Program-made: the position numbers and the translations under genes
Assembly (NCBI GenBank): GCA_951799445.1
Contig: OX637287.1
Span: forward strand, 36,795,724-36,859,723
Reading direction: 5' to 3'
Source: Pseudisothecium myosuroides
Taxonomy: Eukaryota > Streptophyta > Bryopsida > Hypnales > Lembophyllaceae
Length of the DNA stretch: 64,000 nt
Shown: one piece after another, positions 1-11,093 of the stretch
How the letters are laid out: every line of letters starts with the position of its first letter
Numbering within the stretch: the first letter of the stretch is position 1
Notes under the pieces: generated by a model
What the model was told of the DNA's origin: nothing
The model's database searches: none
What the model saw: only the letters and a program-made list of their open reading frames with translations

Positions 1-425
1 CTAATTTATAATCATCATAAATTTCCTTCAATTTTTGCTTGTAAGAATCACTACTTCAATTAACATTGGACATGCAGCTACAAGTTGAAATAGCAATAGG
101 GTCCAATTATCCTTTCCTAAATCAATCAAAGACAACAATTGCGTAAGTATGAAGTCAATAAAAAACACCTTATGATATAACTAAAGCTTTTGATATAATC
201 AAATCACCTACAACCTCAACAATCAAGTAAATCATGTACTCAATTATGCAAAGACACTTCTTCTCTCATAGCCAAGAACTCACTCATGGACAACATATTC
301 TACCAGGTAATCTACATAAAATGTAATTCAATGTAATTTAGTTTAGGCCTAAACTTGACCTAATTTTGACCCAAAGAAACACACATTGGACCTAGAGAAC
401 ACACAAGGCAAATAAGAGACATATA

Positions 426-1369
426 TTAATCCCTAAAGGTCCAAACACCATTTTTTGACAACATAGCGATTTTGGGCAACTCATTACAAGTGGAGTTTTT
501 ATTTTTTTTCTTTGAAATTTTCACACAAGATGTGCTCAAGGAGTAGCTTTAAGGCCCAACAATTTTCATAACTTTTGACTACATGGTTAAAAAGTTATTG
601 TATGATATATAATTTTTCGTGTACGGCGGGCAACCCGGGCAGCTCAAAAAAATTCTTTAAAACTCATTTTTTTTTTAAATAAAAATTTGAAATTGGTTCT
701 TTACATTTATATGTACGTGGAAAGCTTTAAATCATTCCATTTGGATTAATGAGTCAAAAGTTATGAGGATTCTTAGTTTAAGGGTAGTTATGCAATCTCT
801 ACTCTAAAATAAACTTTGAAGTCCTTTATTTAATTCAATTTCCAATATTTTTGAAAAAAAATAAAAACATTGGATGTAGATTATTTATTACAACATTACA
901 ACCATTGGGATTGGAATTTTTCAATTCTATAAATAAATTCTTAACAATTTAGTGTTTTGGATCATTCTCTACTTCTTTCTACTTACTATTTTTTTCCTAT
1001 ATGTTGTGCAATTACGAATGATCTAAAATTTTTCAAGCATGTAGCCAACTTGCCTAGAAGAATGAATCCAAAGAGTAACCACCATTTGGGGCATTTTTTC
1101 ATACAAATGTGACCTTGTGAAGTGCAGCTGCCTGGATTTTCACAAGGACAAAAAAAGGATTTTTGTCAATTCAAATGCTAATATCTTCCAATCCGCATGG
1201 TGGAAAATTCTGAATTTTTTTCCACATCTTCTCAAACCAGTGTTCTACAAGATCTTACGGTTACATGTGCCCAAAAATGTTTTTTTTTCTAAAGTTTGGT
1301 ACTTGTATTAGAAATGACAGTTTTGGAGCGGTTTTGGTGAAAACATAGTCTCTGACCTTTAGGGGTTAA
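426..1369 (+). mobile_element. TTAA-flanked non-autonomous element, family A copy 1
   Basis: The element begins TTAA-TCCCTAAAGGTCC and ends GACCTTTAGGGG-TTAA, so the TIRs match after the TTAA target. A second copy at 32601-33544 has the same orientation and the same length of 944 bp, and looks nearly identical over the parts I compared. A shorter inverted relative lies at 25677-26609. TTAA at both ends with a C-rich TIR start is the pattern of piggyBac-type insertion (known for that superfamily; assignment here is inference). There is no transposase. An open frame of 64 codons inside it is probably not a gene. Confidence 0.8.
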
Positions 1370-3550
1370 TTCAAAGGACATGAAAAAATAATACCTTGTT
1401 TCTTCATTTCAAAAAACTTCTCGTGTATAGTTCCTTGTAGATGAATCAAAATAATAACCTAGTGATCTTTCTAATTTGGTTCCCTTTTGGAAGTCTCTTC
1501 ATTAGACAAAACAATCAATAGCATCTCCTATGTTGATTGTCCCTCTAACCTTTCCTGCTAAGTTATTAGATGAGATTTTGGGGTTGTAAAGGGCAGCAAG
1601 TTCTCTTGAGTTCTTGGACTATGAAAATTGTGACACATTTGTAGTTTGACGTGGCTGAATTTTGGTCATATTAGATAATAATATTTAATTAAGTTTTAAA
1701 TATTTTTTTGATTTTAAGAAAAAAAATTAATTTTAATTTTAAATTTTCATTAAATTACTTTTTCTTTTGGCCACCAGTGGCTGGTTTATAGCATGGAAAA
1801 CAAGCTTGAAATGGCCCTTTACCCCCCCCCAAAAAAAATCTCATCTTATGTTTGTTTCAATGCCTTTTTGGAAAAGCTACCTCACTTTTATTAAGTGAAT
1901 TGGAAAGTGGGTTGTTCACCACCACTCTATCCTCCAAGTTCAATATGAGTACCTCCATTTTGACCTCCAACTTTAACACCACACCTCGTACACCAATTTC
2001 TAAACCACCGATGTACCCTCCAAACTAGGTAATTATGCCATTGTGAATATGAGAGAATTGCAAAAACAAAGAAAAATATTGAATAAGTTCACTTATGTTA
2101 ATGTTTTGAGATTGACAGAAGGACTCTATTTCTACCACTTGTACCGCTCACACACACTACTGACAAGAGAGCATGAGGGGCATAGAAAGACTAGAAATGT
2201 AGAATGAGAGCTCATTATAAACTTACATTAGTTTTGCTTTTGCAAAAGAGCGTTAAAGAACAACGTTGCAATAAAGCAAGAATACTCACTTGTACCAGAG
2301 AAGTTTGGAGCCACTTTGCAGACAAGCCCTAAAACTTCTCCATCTTGTCCACAGAGTTGGCTACATTGGTTGGTGACGTGGCAAGTTAAAAAAGTGGACA
2401 AACCTTAGGTCTAAATGCTTCATTAGACAAGAATGCTATTTCAGCCAATGACCTTCTAGATTGGGCCTAAATTCCATTAATGGTATAATTATCATCCCTA
2501 ATTTCATCTAACACTAATTTACTATTATTGCATTGCTTTATCATAAAATGCGCTAAATTACTACAAAACGTGCTAAATTAGTAGAAATTCCCCTAACTTA
2601 TTGTAAAACCACTAATTTATTTATTTTTCTTTAATTTTAGCATTTTTATCACTATATTAGTGGCCCAAACTTTTGTTCTAACTCTACTAATTATATTTGT
2701 GTTCTTTGATGTTTTTTATTTTCTAGATTTTTTATTTTTTATTTTTGTAATTTTTATTTTTTGGATTTCCAATTGTGTCTTTTGTATTTACGACCTTTTT
2801 GGTTTCCAATTTATCTTTAATATAATTTTTTTCTTGTAGTATTTTGTTCCTACTTTTTTCCATTTGCCTAATTTGTTTAATTTTCCAAATATTAAATAAA
2901 TGCCATTTCAATTCAAACTCCCATTTTTCCTCTAGAATTTTCTCATCCTTTTCTTCTAATTGCATTTCCTAAATTTTGCACTAATCTTCCAAAGTTTCCA
3001 TTGCTAAATTCATAGTTATGTATTAATCCTTCTTTCTAACACTTCCTGATTTGTAAATTCACCAACTTTGTTTAAATTTTCCACATTCTAAATTGTCAAT
3101 CAATGTGGTGGCTCACATTAATATAAATAGCTCATAGGAAATTGGATTGGATTGAGTCAACTTGTTATGAATCTACAAGAGCTAAGATTGAATGATTAAA
3201 TTATGAATATTTTTGCAAAATTAGTTGTCACCAACCAAATTAAAATCACTACAAAATCTCATTTGTGTGGATCAAAATTAGTACAATACAAAATTATTTC
3301 AATGTGCACTAATTTAAGATAGCATGAGTTAGATAAGTTAGTATTATACATTCTAATAGGAAAATTCATTGTAGCTTGATTACTACTTCACTAGATGCTT
3401 CATACTTTTTGTGCAAGGTATAGTTTCTGAATCAAGTCATGGCAAGAAATAGAAGAACTTGAGTGTATGAGTGAAGATTTTTATTTACCCTTAAAAGGTG
3501 GACTGGTGACTATAGAAGTCATCCATTTTGGTATCGTATAAATCATTGGT
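1370..3550. other. AT-rich intergenic DNA, no gene seen
   Basis: This stretch has poly-A/T runs, a C10-A8 run near 1806-1822 and no frame with protein character. The lysine-rich minus-strand frame at 2732-2965 is the complement of T-rich DNA. I see no recognisable gene or RNA. The first 425 bases of the window are similar. Confidence 0.6.
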
Positions 3551-3962
3551 TTAACCTCTAAATGCCCAAAGTTCCCTCGGCCTCGAGCGACACTTGGGAT
3601 TTTGGGCAAGCTTGTGTGACTTCAAATTTTGACCTAATTTTTAAAATTGTTTTATAAAGATAGGAAATCACACTAGCTTTCTAAAAATATAATTTTTTTT
3701 CAATTGGTGCCCGGGAGCAAAAGTTATGCCATCCAAAGTCTTAAAAAATAGTTTGCTGGGCAGAACAAAAAAACAAAAAAAAATGAATTTTTTAATTTTT
3801 AATTTTTAATTTTTTTTGAAAGATTAGTTTTTGTTTACATTTGAAGCTTTAATTCATTCTAAAAAAGAAAAGTTCTTTTTTGGTTTCTTGAGCGATCACA
3901 GCAAAGATGGTAGTTTTTAGTGGTTTCGGAGCCAGAAAATGTTTTAGGCGTTGAGGGGTTAA
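3551..3962 (+). mobile_element. TTAA-flanked element, 412 bp
   Basis: It starts TTAACCTCTAAATGCCC and ends GGCGTTGAGGGGTTAA, an imperfect TIR of the same style as the 644-667 bp family B elements. Inside, at 3703-3728, lies one copy of the spaced motif (ATTGGT, 12 nt, AAGTTATG). The stretch around it (ending in CCATCCAAAG) recurs in decayed form near 17360-17400. Confidence 0.6.
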
Positions 3963-3988
3963 AAAAATCTTAAAGTATTCATTGGAAT

Positions 3989-4559
3989 CCATACCTTAAG
4001 ACAGGTGGTTTGTTTTGTTTGTTTGTTTTGTTTTGTTTTGTTTGTCATGTTGGGATCTCCTGGACCGTGCGTCCCACGGTGGCGCGCTTGGTACCGTCGG
4101 AAAGCCCTTGGCGGGGAGGGGTGCACGGGCTTGGTTTCGTCGCGTTTGGAGTTACGGTGCGGAAGTTATTGAATTTCGAAGCATTTATGGGTCAAAAAAT
4201 TAGGAAATTACTTTTACTTTGATTTTCGTCGCGCTCTTGGTATTGTCGGAAAGCTCTCAACGAGGAGGGGTACATGGGCTTGGTTTCATGGCATTTGGAC
4301 CTACGGTGGGAAAGTTATGGGTTTTTGAGTTATTTTTTTATCTTAAAAATTAGTAAATCATGTATCTTTTGAACTGTGTGTTAATTTGTCACGTTCTTGG
4401 TACCGTTGGAAAGCCCTGGGCGAGGAGGGGTGCATGGGCTTTGATTCATGGCGTTTGGACCTACAGAGGGAAAATTATGGGGTTTTGGAGTTATTTTGGA
4501 TTCTTAAAATGACTTTTACTTTTGTTTTGGGTGTGGCAACAGCACAGGGCTACACTAGT
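3989..4559 (+). repeat. GC-core repeat element, copy A (three cores)
   Basis: The unit starts CCATACCTTAAGACAGG and ends GGGCTACACTAGT. It has a (GTTTT)n-like run near its start and then three copies of a GC-rich core of about 80 bp, starting at 4090, 4239 and 4399. Each core carries GGAAAGC (or a close variant), GAGGGG and the spaced motif TTTGGA-N12-AAGTTAT. Copy B follows with no gap, and copy C lies inverted in an intron at 21363-21781. I find no clear TIR or target duplication. The short open frames across the cores are very unlikely to be genes. Confidence 0.75.
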
Positions 4560-4956
4560 CCATACCTTAAGACAGGCTTCTTGTTTTGTTTTGTTTTGTT
4601 TGTCACGCTGGGATCTCCCGGACCGTGTGTCCCCTGGTGGTGTGCTTCGTACCGTCGAAAAGCCCTCAGTGGGGAGGGGTGCACGGGCTTGGTTTCGTGG
4701 CATTTGGAGTTATGGTGCAAAAGTTATTGAATTTCAAAGTATTTATGGAGTAAAAAATTAGGAAATTACTTTTACTTTGATTTTGGTCGCGTGCTTGGTA
4801 TCGTCAGAAAGCCCTCGGCGAGGAGGGGTGCACGGGCTTTGCTTCGTGGCGTTTGGACCCACGGTGGAAAAGTTATGGATTTTTGAATTATTTCTGATTT
4901 TAAAAATGACTTTTATTTTTGTTTTGGTTGTGGCAACGGCATAGGGCTATACTAGT
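4560..4956 (+). repeat. GC-core repeat element, copy B (two cores)
   Basis: This begins with the same CCATACCTTAAGACAGG as copy A, directly after copy A's terminal ACTAGT, and ends GGGCTATACTAGT. Its cores start at 4648 and 4797, so it has one core fewer than copy A. The core spacing of 149 bp matches the first spacing in copy A. This suggests gain or loss of cores by unequal exchange inside the element. Confidence 0.75.
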
Positions 4957-5129
4957 CAAATTACTATAGAAGACCTTCCCTTTTCACACAAAATTTGGAG
5001 GATGAATAGTTGCATTTCTGTCCTCTTAGAATAATTCTTTGTCCTTCGTCGGCCAAAAAACAGCCGCAATGTCATTTATGGGTTAAATTCTTGCCAAGCC
5101 AAAATTCATTTCGCCTCAAGAATGTGATG

Positions 5130-5736
5130 CCATGAAAGCGAGGATGGGTTGCCACGTCTGCATGACAGGGAGCACCTACCGTGTGACTAGGAAGACCCCG
5201 AGGACTGACAAAGACTCCATGCCCGGAGACTCAACGACTGCCACCTCAGCATCCCTCTCCCCTCCAGCTCTGCACCTCCACCATCCCTTTTTCAAAAAGC
5301 CAGCCGCCTCTTGGGCACAATCCCCAATCCTCATGTCCAACGGACGGAATCCCCACCCATCGGACGAGAGTCCCCGTCCGGTGGTCGGCATCCCCACCGC
5401 CGCTGGACGAAACCCACAGTGCAAGTCTCCCAGAGTAGCGCCAGCCTCACAGTGACAAAGACGTCCCAACAACCCAACCTCCCAACCGTCGAACGGAAGT
5501 ACCGACCGATGGACTAGGGTTCCGACCGATGGACGGGAGGACTGCAGAGGGACTGGCACTACTGCCGGCGCGGGGCTTGCACCTCGCCACCTTCATCATG
5601 CTGCACTGCGTTTCAGAAATTCTGTTTTCTCGGGAGTTGCATTGATCCGATCTCTCATGCAATGCTTTATTAGGATCCTGGACTCATTGAAGTTGGCACC
5701 CGCGAGCTGCTCTCGCCCTCCAATTTACCGCTATTT
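5130..5736 (+). promoter_or_regulatory. GC-rich promoter / 5' leader region of the threonine aldolase gene
   Basis: Sequence composition changes sharply from AT-rich to GC-rich here and contains repeated GGACG and ACCGACCGATGGAC motifs (around 5505 and 5522). A good donor, GTAAGT, sits at 5737, and a good acceptor (TTTCCAG) at 7427-7428 lies 11 nt before the aldolase start codon. I infer transcription starts in this region and that a long 5' UTR intron (5737-7428) follows. The open frames on both strands here show no recognisable protein and are probably chance products of high GC content. Confidence 0.4.
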
Positions 5737-5865
5737 GTAAGTTATGTGCTGCATGATTTCAGCTTCGTGGGCTTCGAGTCCATCGCAGCTGTTTGCGCCG
5801 TTGATAGAATTTCAGTGTGTGATGGAACGGAAATCGATGCCTCTTTTTCTTTCCTTGGTATGATT

Positions 5866-6310
5866 GGTGTCTTTATGCAGCTGTTCGGGAATGCGCTGTG
5901 TGAATTAAGACACATCTTTCGCAATTCGGTAATCTACGTACAGATAGAGAGTTTGTTTTTGGATTCGTGCTCGGATTTGTGGTGGTGTCTTCATGCAGCT
6001 GTTCGGGAATGCGCGGTGTGAATTAAGACACATCTTTCACAATTCGGTAATCTGCAGAGTTTGTTTTTGGATCTGTGCCCGGATTTGTAGTGGTGTCTTT
6101 AAGCAGCTGTTCGGGAATGCGCTGTGTGAATTAAGACACATTTTTCACAATTCGGTAATCTACAGATAGAGTTTGTTTTTGGATTTGTGCCCGGGTTTGT
6201 GGTGGTGTCTTTATGCAGCTGTTAGGGAATGCGCTCTGTGAAATAAGACACATCTTTCACAATTCGGGAATCTACAGAGTTTGTTTTTGGATTTGTGCCC
6301 GGATTTGTGG
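5866..6310 (+). repeat. Tandem repeat, four units of 107-118 bp
   Basis: Units start at 5866, 5984, 6093 and 6204, each with GGTGTCTTYATGCAGCTGTT, followed by GTGAATTAAGACACATC and GTTTGTTTTTGGAT. Unit lengths are 118, 109, 111 and 107 bp. The array lies in the inferred 5' UTR intron of the threonine aldolase gene. The 97-codon plus frame and 143-codon minus frame that follow (6222-6653) resemble no protein I know. Confidence 0.9.
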
Positions 6311-7439
6311 ACAGCGCCTCCGTGCTTGAGTTGATTGTGAGGAGTCTAGCTTTGGTTGTCATCGTTTTTTGTTGCAATTCTTGTTGCATGTTGCGAAGAA
6401 ATAGTGAAATTGCGAATATGTACCTTGTGAGCCTGTTAGTTGTTGTTATTTTTATTATTTTAGCGTTCTTGGATGTTAGGTTAATTGGTGAGCCTGTTAA
6501 GTTGTTAGCGGGAGTGAGCCAGCTCGTGATCGCTCTGGCATCTGTGGTGTTGTTACTTTTTAGGACTAATAGGAGGGGAAGGGAATGAGAAGGTTGTTCA
6601 GTGATCGTTCTTGATTTGGTATTTCGAATTGGACATGCACATTGGAAATGCAAGATAAAATATCCAGTCCTTCCGTGCTTGAGCGCCGTGAACTCGAATT
6701 CGTCGCTAGTTTTGCATCTTTAGTTTTCAAGAAATCTTTCCCCTAAGATCCTTTGTCATAGCAGGCATGCATGTGAAGACTTAATTAAGGACCTACAGGG
6801 AGGTAGTACGTGCAAGAGTCTTTCGAATTCGGTGGAGAACACAGATTTCGAGTCTTGTTATTGTTTTGCGCTGATCATGAATTAGCAGCTGTCCTTTGAA
6901 ACTTGTAGAGCACGATGAGTGTAAGAGTCTCCAGGCAATCAAGATCGCGTTTCTAGCGTGCAATCTTTTGGTACCAGGTCTCAAAGGCAAATGGTTCCGA
7001 AGCATTATGCTCCTGGGTGTCGGAGTACCGGAGTTGCGGTTCTCTCTGAGGATTGCTCTACAGATTATTCTTTTTCAGAGAGTTTTGGGAGAGGCGTCAC
7101 TGTGCTGAAAACCTGTGAGGTCGCTGGTAAAGATGTCCGCACACAGATTGAGCAGCATAAGCTTTTTTGAGATATTCTGCGATATCGGCACAGTAACAAT
7201 CTTTGTATAACCTTGATGATGTCAGGATGACCGATCACAAAAACTGCTGCATGGTTGTCATGTGGATGAATTGCGCTCGATTGTCATATTGAATGTCATG
7301 GGATTGTCGGCAGCAGGGATATCTGAAATTAATTGGAAGAGTGAAGTCTGACACACCGCATGTCGTTCCCTGCAGAGCGCACAAATTTTATAATAAGGAA
7401 TTTCTCGAGTGAGACTAATTGTTTCCAGGTTTCGTCGAA

Positions 7440-10354
7440 ATGGGTTCCCTTGGAATTTCGGAAGAAGCGCGTCGCATTGTAGATTTTCGGTCAGATACAG
7501 TGACGAAGCCTACGGCGGCTATGCGGGTGGCCATGGCCAATGCGGAGGTAGACGACGACGTTCTGGGAGTCGATCCAACAATGTCTGAGTTGCAAGAACA
7601 AATGGCCAAAATCATGGGGAAGGAAGCTGGCTTATTCGTGCCTTCTGGAACCATGGGCAACCTCATCGCCGTTCTTGTGCACTGCGAGGCAAGTAACATT
7701 TCCATTCACCCCTTGTGTTTATTTAGCACTTGCAAGTGGGCTGATGAATGGAGACTTTCTTGTGCTCAATACGAATTTATACTTTGAATAACATAAGTAA
7801 TGTTCTTCACTAATTCTGGTGATCTAAAAAAAATTCTGTCTGAATTACAATTTTTCGTAGTATGATTCATCCGTAGATTATTTCTAAAACATAAAATTTC
7901 GGTATTGTAGGGGTTTCATTTTGCGTTGCAATATGCAATGCATGTCTGCTTTACCTTCGACCTGACGTGATGGTGTGCTGTAACCTTCAGGTGAGAGGCA
8001 GCGAAGTTATACTCGGAACAGAGAGTCACATTTCAGTGTATGAGCAAGGTGGAATATCAACACTTGGTGGCGTACACCCAAGAACAGTTCCGAACAATTC
8101 AGATGGAACGATGGATCTTTCTAAGCTGGAAGCTGCTATCCGATATGAACTTGACGACCACCTGCCTATCACCCGCCTTATTTGTCTGGAGAATACTCAA
8201 GCCAGGTATGTCATTTGGCATTTCTCTCTAGTGTTGTCACTGGCGCGGCGTGTCAAACACTAACAAGTCTCAGTCACTTCATCTAAGTGTTGAAGGGGAG
8301 CCTCAATTAACCTGAGCCTTCTTACTTTTCCTTGTAGACGACATTCGTGAAAGCCGCCTGCACCAGAGTTGAATTTTCGGAGCAGGTTCGATACCACGAA
8401 ATATAGACTTTGGAGAATTGTCTAACCTCGCATTTTTCAGGTGTGGAGGAAGATGTCTCTCTGCTGAGTATACAGACAAGGTGGGGGAGCTTGCCAAGTC
8501 CTACGGGCTTCAGTTGCACATTGATGGTGCTCGTATCTTCAATGCCTCCATTGTAAGAGTTTCAAGTGGACTGCTTTTAGTTTAATTTATTTTGAAACAC
8601 TTGAGCTGAAGAGGTTGGGTTCGTCTTGTTGAAATCGCTTCATGCTGAGGACTTCTATCTCGTCGAAAACCTCTATCTCGTTGGAGTTTTTATCATAATC
8701 TGTAACAAATTTATATGCTGTTTGATTCTGTATATAAGATGCGCCCTTCCTGATTTTCATAGTTACTACCATGATGATTACCACCAGTACTTAACCCACA
8801 TCTGCAGGCACTGGGCGTTGCACCAGAGAGGTTGGTGCGAGCAGCTGACAGCGTTTCAGTAAGTTTACTTGTCAAACACTTCTGAAACCGAGGAACTCTG
8901 CTTGGGAACTTTGGGATGTTTGCAAATTGGTCTGCATGAACTTTCCATCAGAAATAGTTTGAGGAGACAGTATTATGTCCGAATTATCACGGTATGCATG
9001 TGATCGTCTTCATGGTCTATGGAATCTCTCGTGATTGATGATAGTGTGATCGCTAAGGCTAGCCGATTTTCATTGTCAACTTTTCTTTTGACAGGTTTGT
9101 CTATCAAAAGGTCTAGCAACCCCTGTGGGCACAGTGATCGTCGGCACTAAGGAGTTCATCACTAAGGTAATATTCGAAGCTATGTTCGTGACTTCGTAGT
9201 CTTGAGTTAGTGTAGTCAACTCGTGCAACTCCGCAAGATTTCTGGGATATCTCTGTATTGAGAAATACTTGAAATACTTGACTTCGTTAATGTTTGGGCA
9301 TTCTGAGGGAACAGGCAAGGAGATTGAGGAAAGCCTTAGGTGGAGGAATGCGGCAAGTTGGTGTTTTGGGTGCTGCAGGGTTGGTTGCTTTGCGTGATAT
9401 GGTTGGTCGTCTTGAAGTAGACCATACCAACGCACGTACAATGGCAGGTAACTTAAAAGGACATTCTTATTCAAATTGGCAAAGCTAGTCAGCTGCATTG
9501 CTCATATTTGTGTAGCATAGTCTTGATCAGTTAATGTGTTCTCCTAGTTTGTATCAACATCCACTTTGGCGCAGCTTTCAATGAGCACTTCTAAGCATCT
9601 ATGTGCATGCAGAGGGACTGAATGCAGTGAAGGGATTGCATGTCGATATGGAGATCGTTGAGTCCAACATTGTGAGTGCATTTATCAATCTTGATTTATA
9701 GTTGAATTGTAGTTTCTTATTTGAAGATTGCAAGCTACACTTGAATCAAACAGTAGCAACATTTAGCCAAATGAGGTTGATTTATTATTTTTTAGTATCC
9801 AGGACAAAACAAATACAAGCTTCTAACATTCTGCTTGGATTGTCTTGAGTTGATAGGTATATGTGGAAGTGACAGCAGATTCTGCACTCACCCCCAAAGA
9901 GATTGTAGAAGCCTGGGAGAAATACGGGGTTCTTGCTTTGACCTGGGGTCGGAATATGTGAGTAACAAGTACACATCCCCTAGATACACACTTTGTATGT
10001 ACTAAGAAGCATTGGCAGTTTTTGCCTTATTCTGGAACAGAGATAATCCAGTATTCGATTTTTAAAACACTATAATACCTTCAGATTTGAGTCTGGGAAA
10101 TGGATTTATTTGCTTCTTCAACAGTCATGGCATGTGTCAACTTGGTTGATTAATGTAAGTCACCAGCCATTCTCATTTCTGTTTGTGGGACTGATGTTCG
10201 AAACAGGTTTCGAGTGGTAACCCACTACCACATTACAGAGGAGGACATTCATTATTCTCTGAGTTTTTTTGATACGATGTCACTTCAGAAAAAGCAGGAG
10301 TTCTCGATTGTGAGCAGGCAGAATGTTGCTGGACTTGCTACCGATTGCTGCTAA
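7440..10354 (+). CDS. THA1: L-threonine / L-allo-threonine aldolase
   Basis: This PLP enzyme cleaves threonine or allo-threonine to glycine and acetaldehyde, and is expected to be cytosolic. The nine coding exons are 7440-7688, 7991-8205, 8441-8552, 8808-8858, 9095-9166, 9315-9447, 9613-9671, 9857-9957 and 10207-10354. They join in frame to 379 aa, close to plant homologues. Visible family marks are [11 protein letters not shown] (15-25), SGTMGN (69-74), HIDGAR (181-186) and CLSKGL with the probable PLP lysine at 214. The start at 7440 fits the family's N-terminus. An upstream in-frame ATG at 7419 would fall in the probable 5' UTR intron. Intron 1 begins GCAAGT, not GT: only this donor keeps the family sequence (HCE, then VRGSEV) in frame. 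The last exon is bracketed by a 31-bp inverted repeat. Confidence 0.93.
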
Positions 10355-10757
10355 GACTGGAATGGAGGGAGATATAATAGCTTACTTTTAAAGATGTCAC
10401 ATCAAAATACAGTGACTTGTAGAAACTGTCTGTCTTAATCAGTTGCTGCCGTATTTACAATGCCAATCGACTATTTTTTTGGCAGCTGCTCCAAGTGCTG
10501 CAAAAGTTGATTTACTATTAATCCGAGCTTTTGTGTACTTCTCAATTGGAATTTGACTATTTCCATCTGATCAACTTTTCATATCTCTAAAGCTTCGCTA
10601 TCTGCTAATAGTCCTGCCAAGAAAGAATGATGCGTTCTGCACAGCTGGAATTATTCTGGTACCACAAACCTGTGAAATTTGCAACAAATGTTCCCTTAAA
10701 CTTGCAACGATGTTTTCTTTATGATACAAATCTGAAGGTATTATAGTGTTTTAAAAA
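10059..10757. repeat. 31-bp perfect inverted repeat bracketing the last aldolase exon
   Basis: The left arm 10059-10089, inside intron 8, reads TTTTTAAAACACTATAATAC and onward. The right arm 10727-10757, downstream of the stop, is its exact reverse complement. The arms are 637 bp apart, and exon 9 (10207-10354) lies between them. They may be the ends of a MITE-like insertion, or a dispersed repeat in opposite orientation. A read-through transcript could fold back here. Confidence 0.85.
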
Positions 10758-11093
10758 ATTTTGTATCATAAACTAACAAAATGAAGATTCTAAAGTTGAG
10801 TTTCTACATTTGATTTCATCTCTGAAAAATAAAACAAAAAACTTCACTTATAAGTAGAGAATAAAAAGAGGATACAGAGCGAGAGACTTTCTGGTCATAG
10901 GCTGCGTCCTTGAGGGGATAACCTGGAAAAGAATGCTGTAAAACTAACGCAGAAACATGACGTAACATCGGGGTTTTGTTACACATTTTTATGCACTGGA
11001 ATCCTTTCAGAAAATAGGGATAAGAATTTCAGATCCACATCATACAAAAAATTGGTTCTAACAAAAGAAACCACTTAAAATGAGTTCCCTACC

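Noticed and set aside
4010..4761. Open frames across the GC cores as genes
   Set aside because: The same words appear in several frames, the units repeat, and copy C lies inside an intron. They are repeat DNA.
3989..4956. GC-core elements as Helitrons
   Set aside because: The CTAGT end fits CTRRT, but there is no TC start, and the base after CTAGT is not the expected T in any of the three copies.
5132..5559. Overlapping open frames of 107 and 127 codons on both strands
   Set aside because: High GC removes stops in all frames. The translations show no motif, and the region is better read as promoter/leader DNA.
6222..6653. 143-codon minus frame and 97-codon plus frame after the tandem repeat
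   Set aside because: Both lie in the inferred leader intron of threonine aldolase and show no recognisable domain. The plus frame is hydrophobic only because of T-rich codons.
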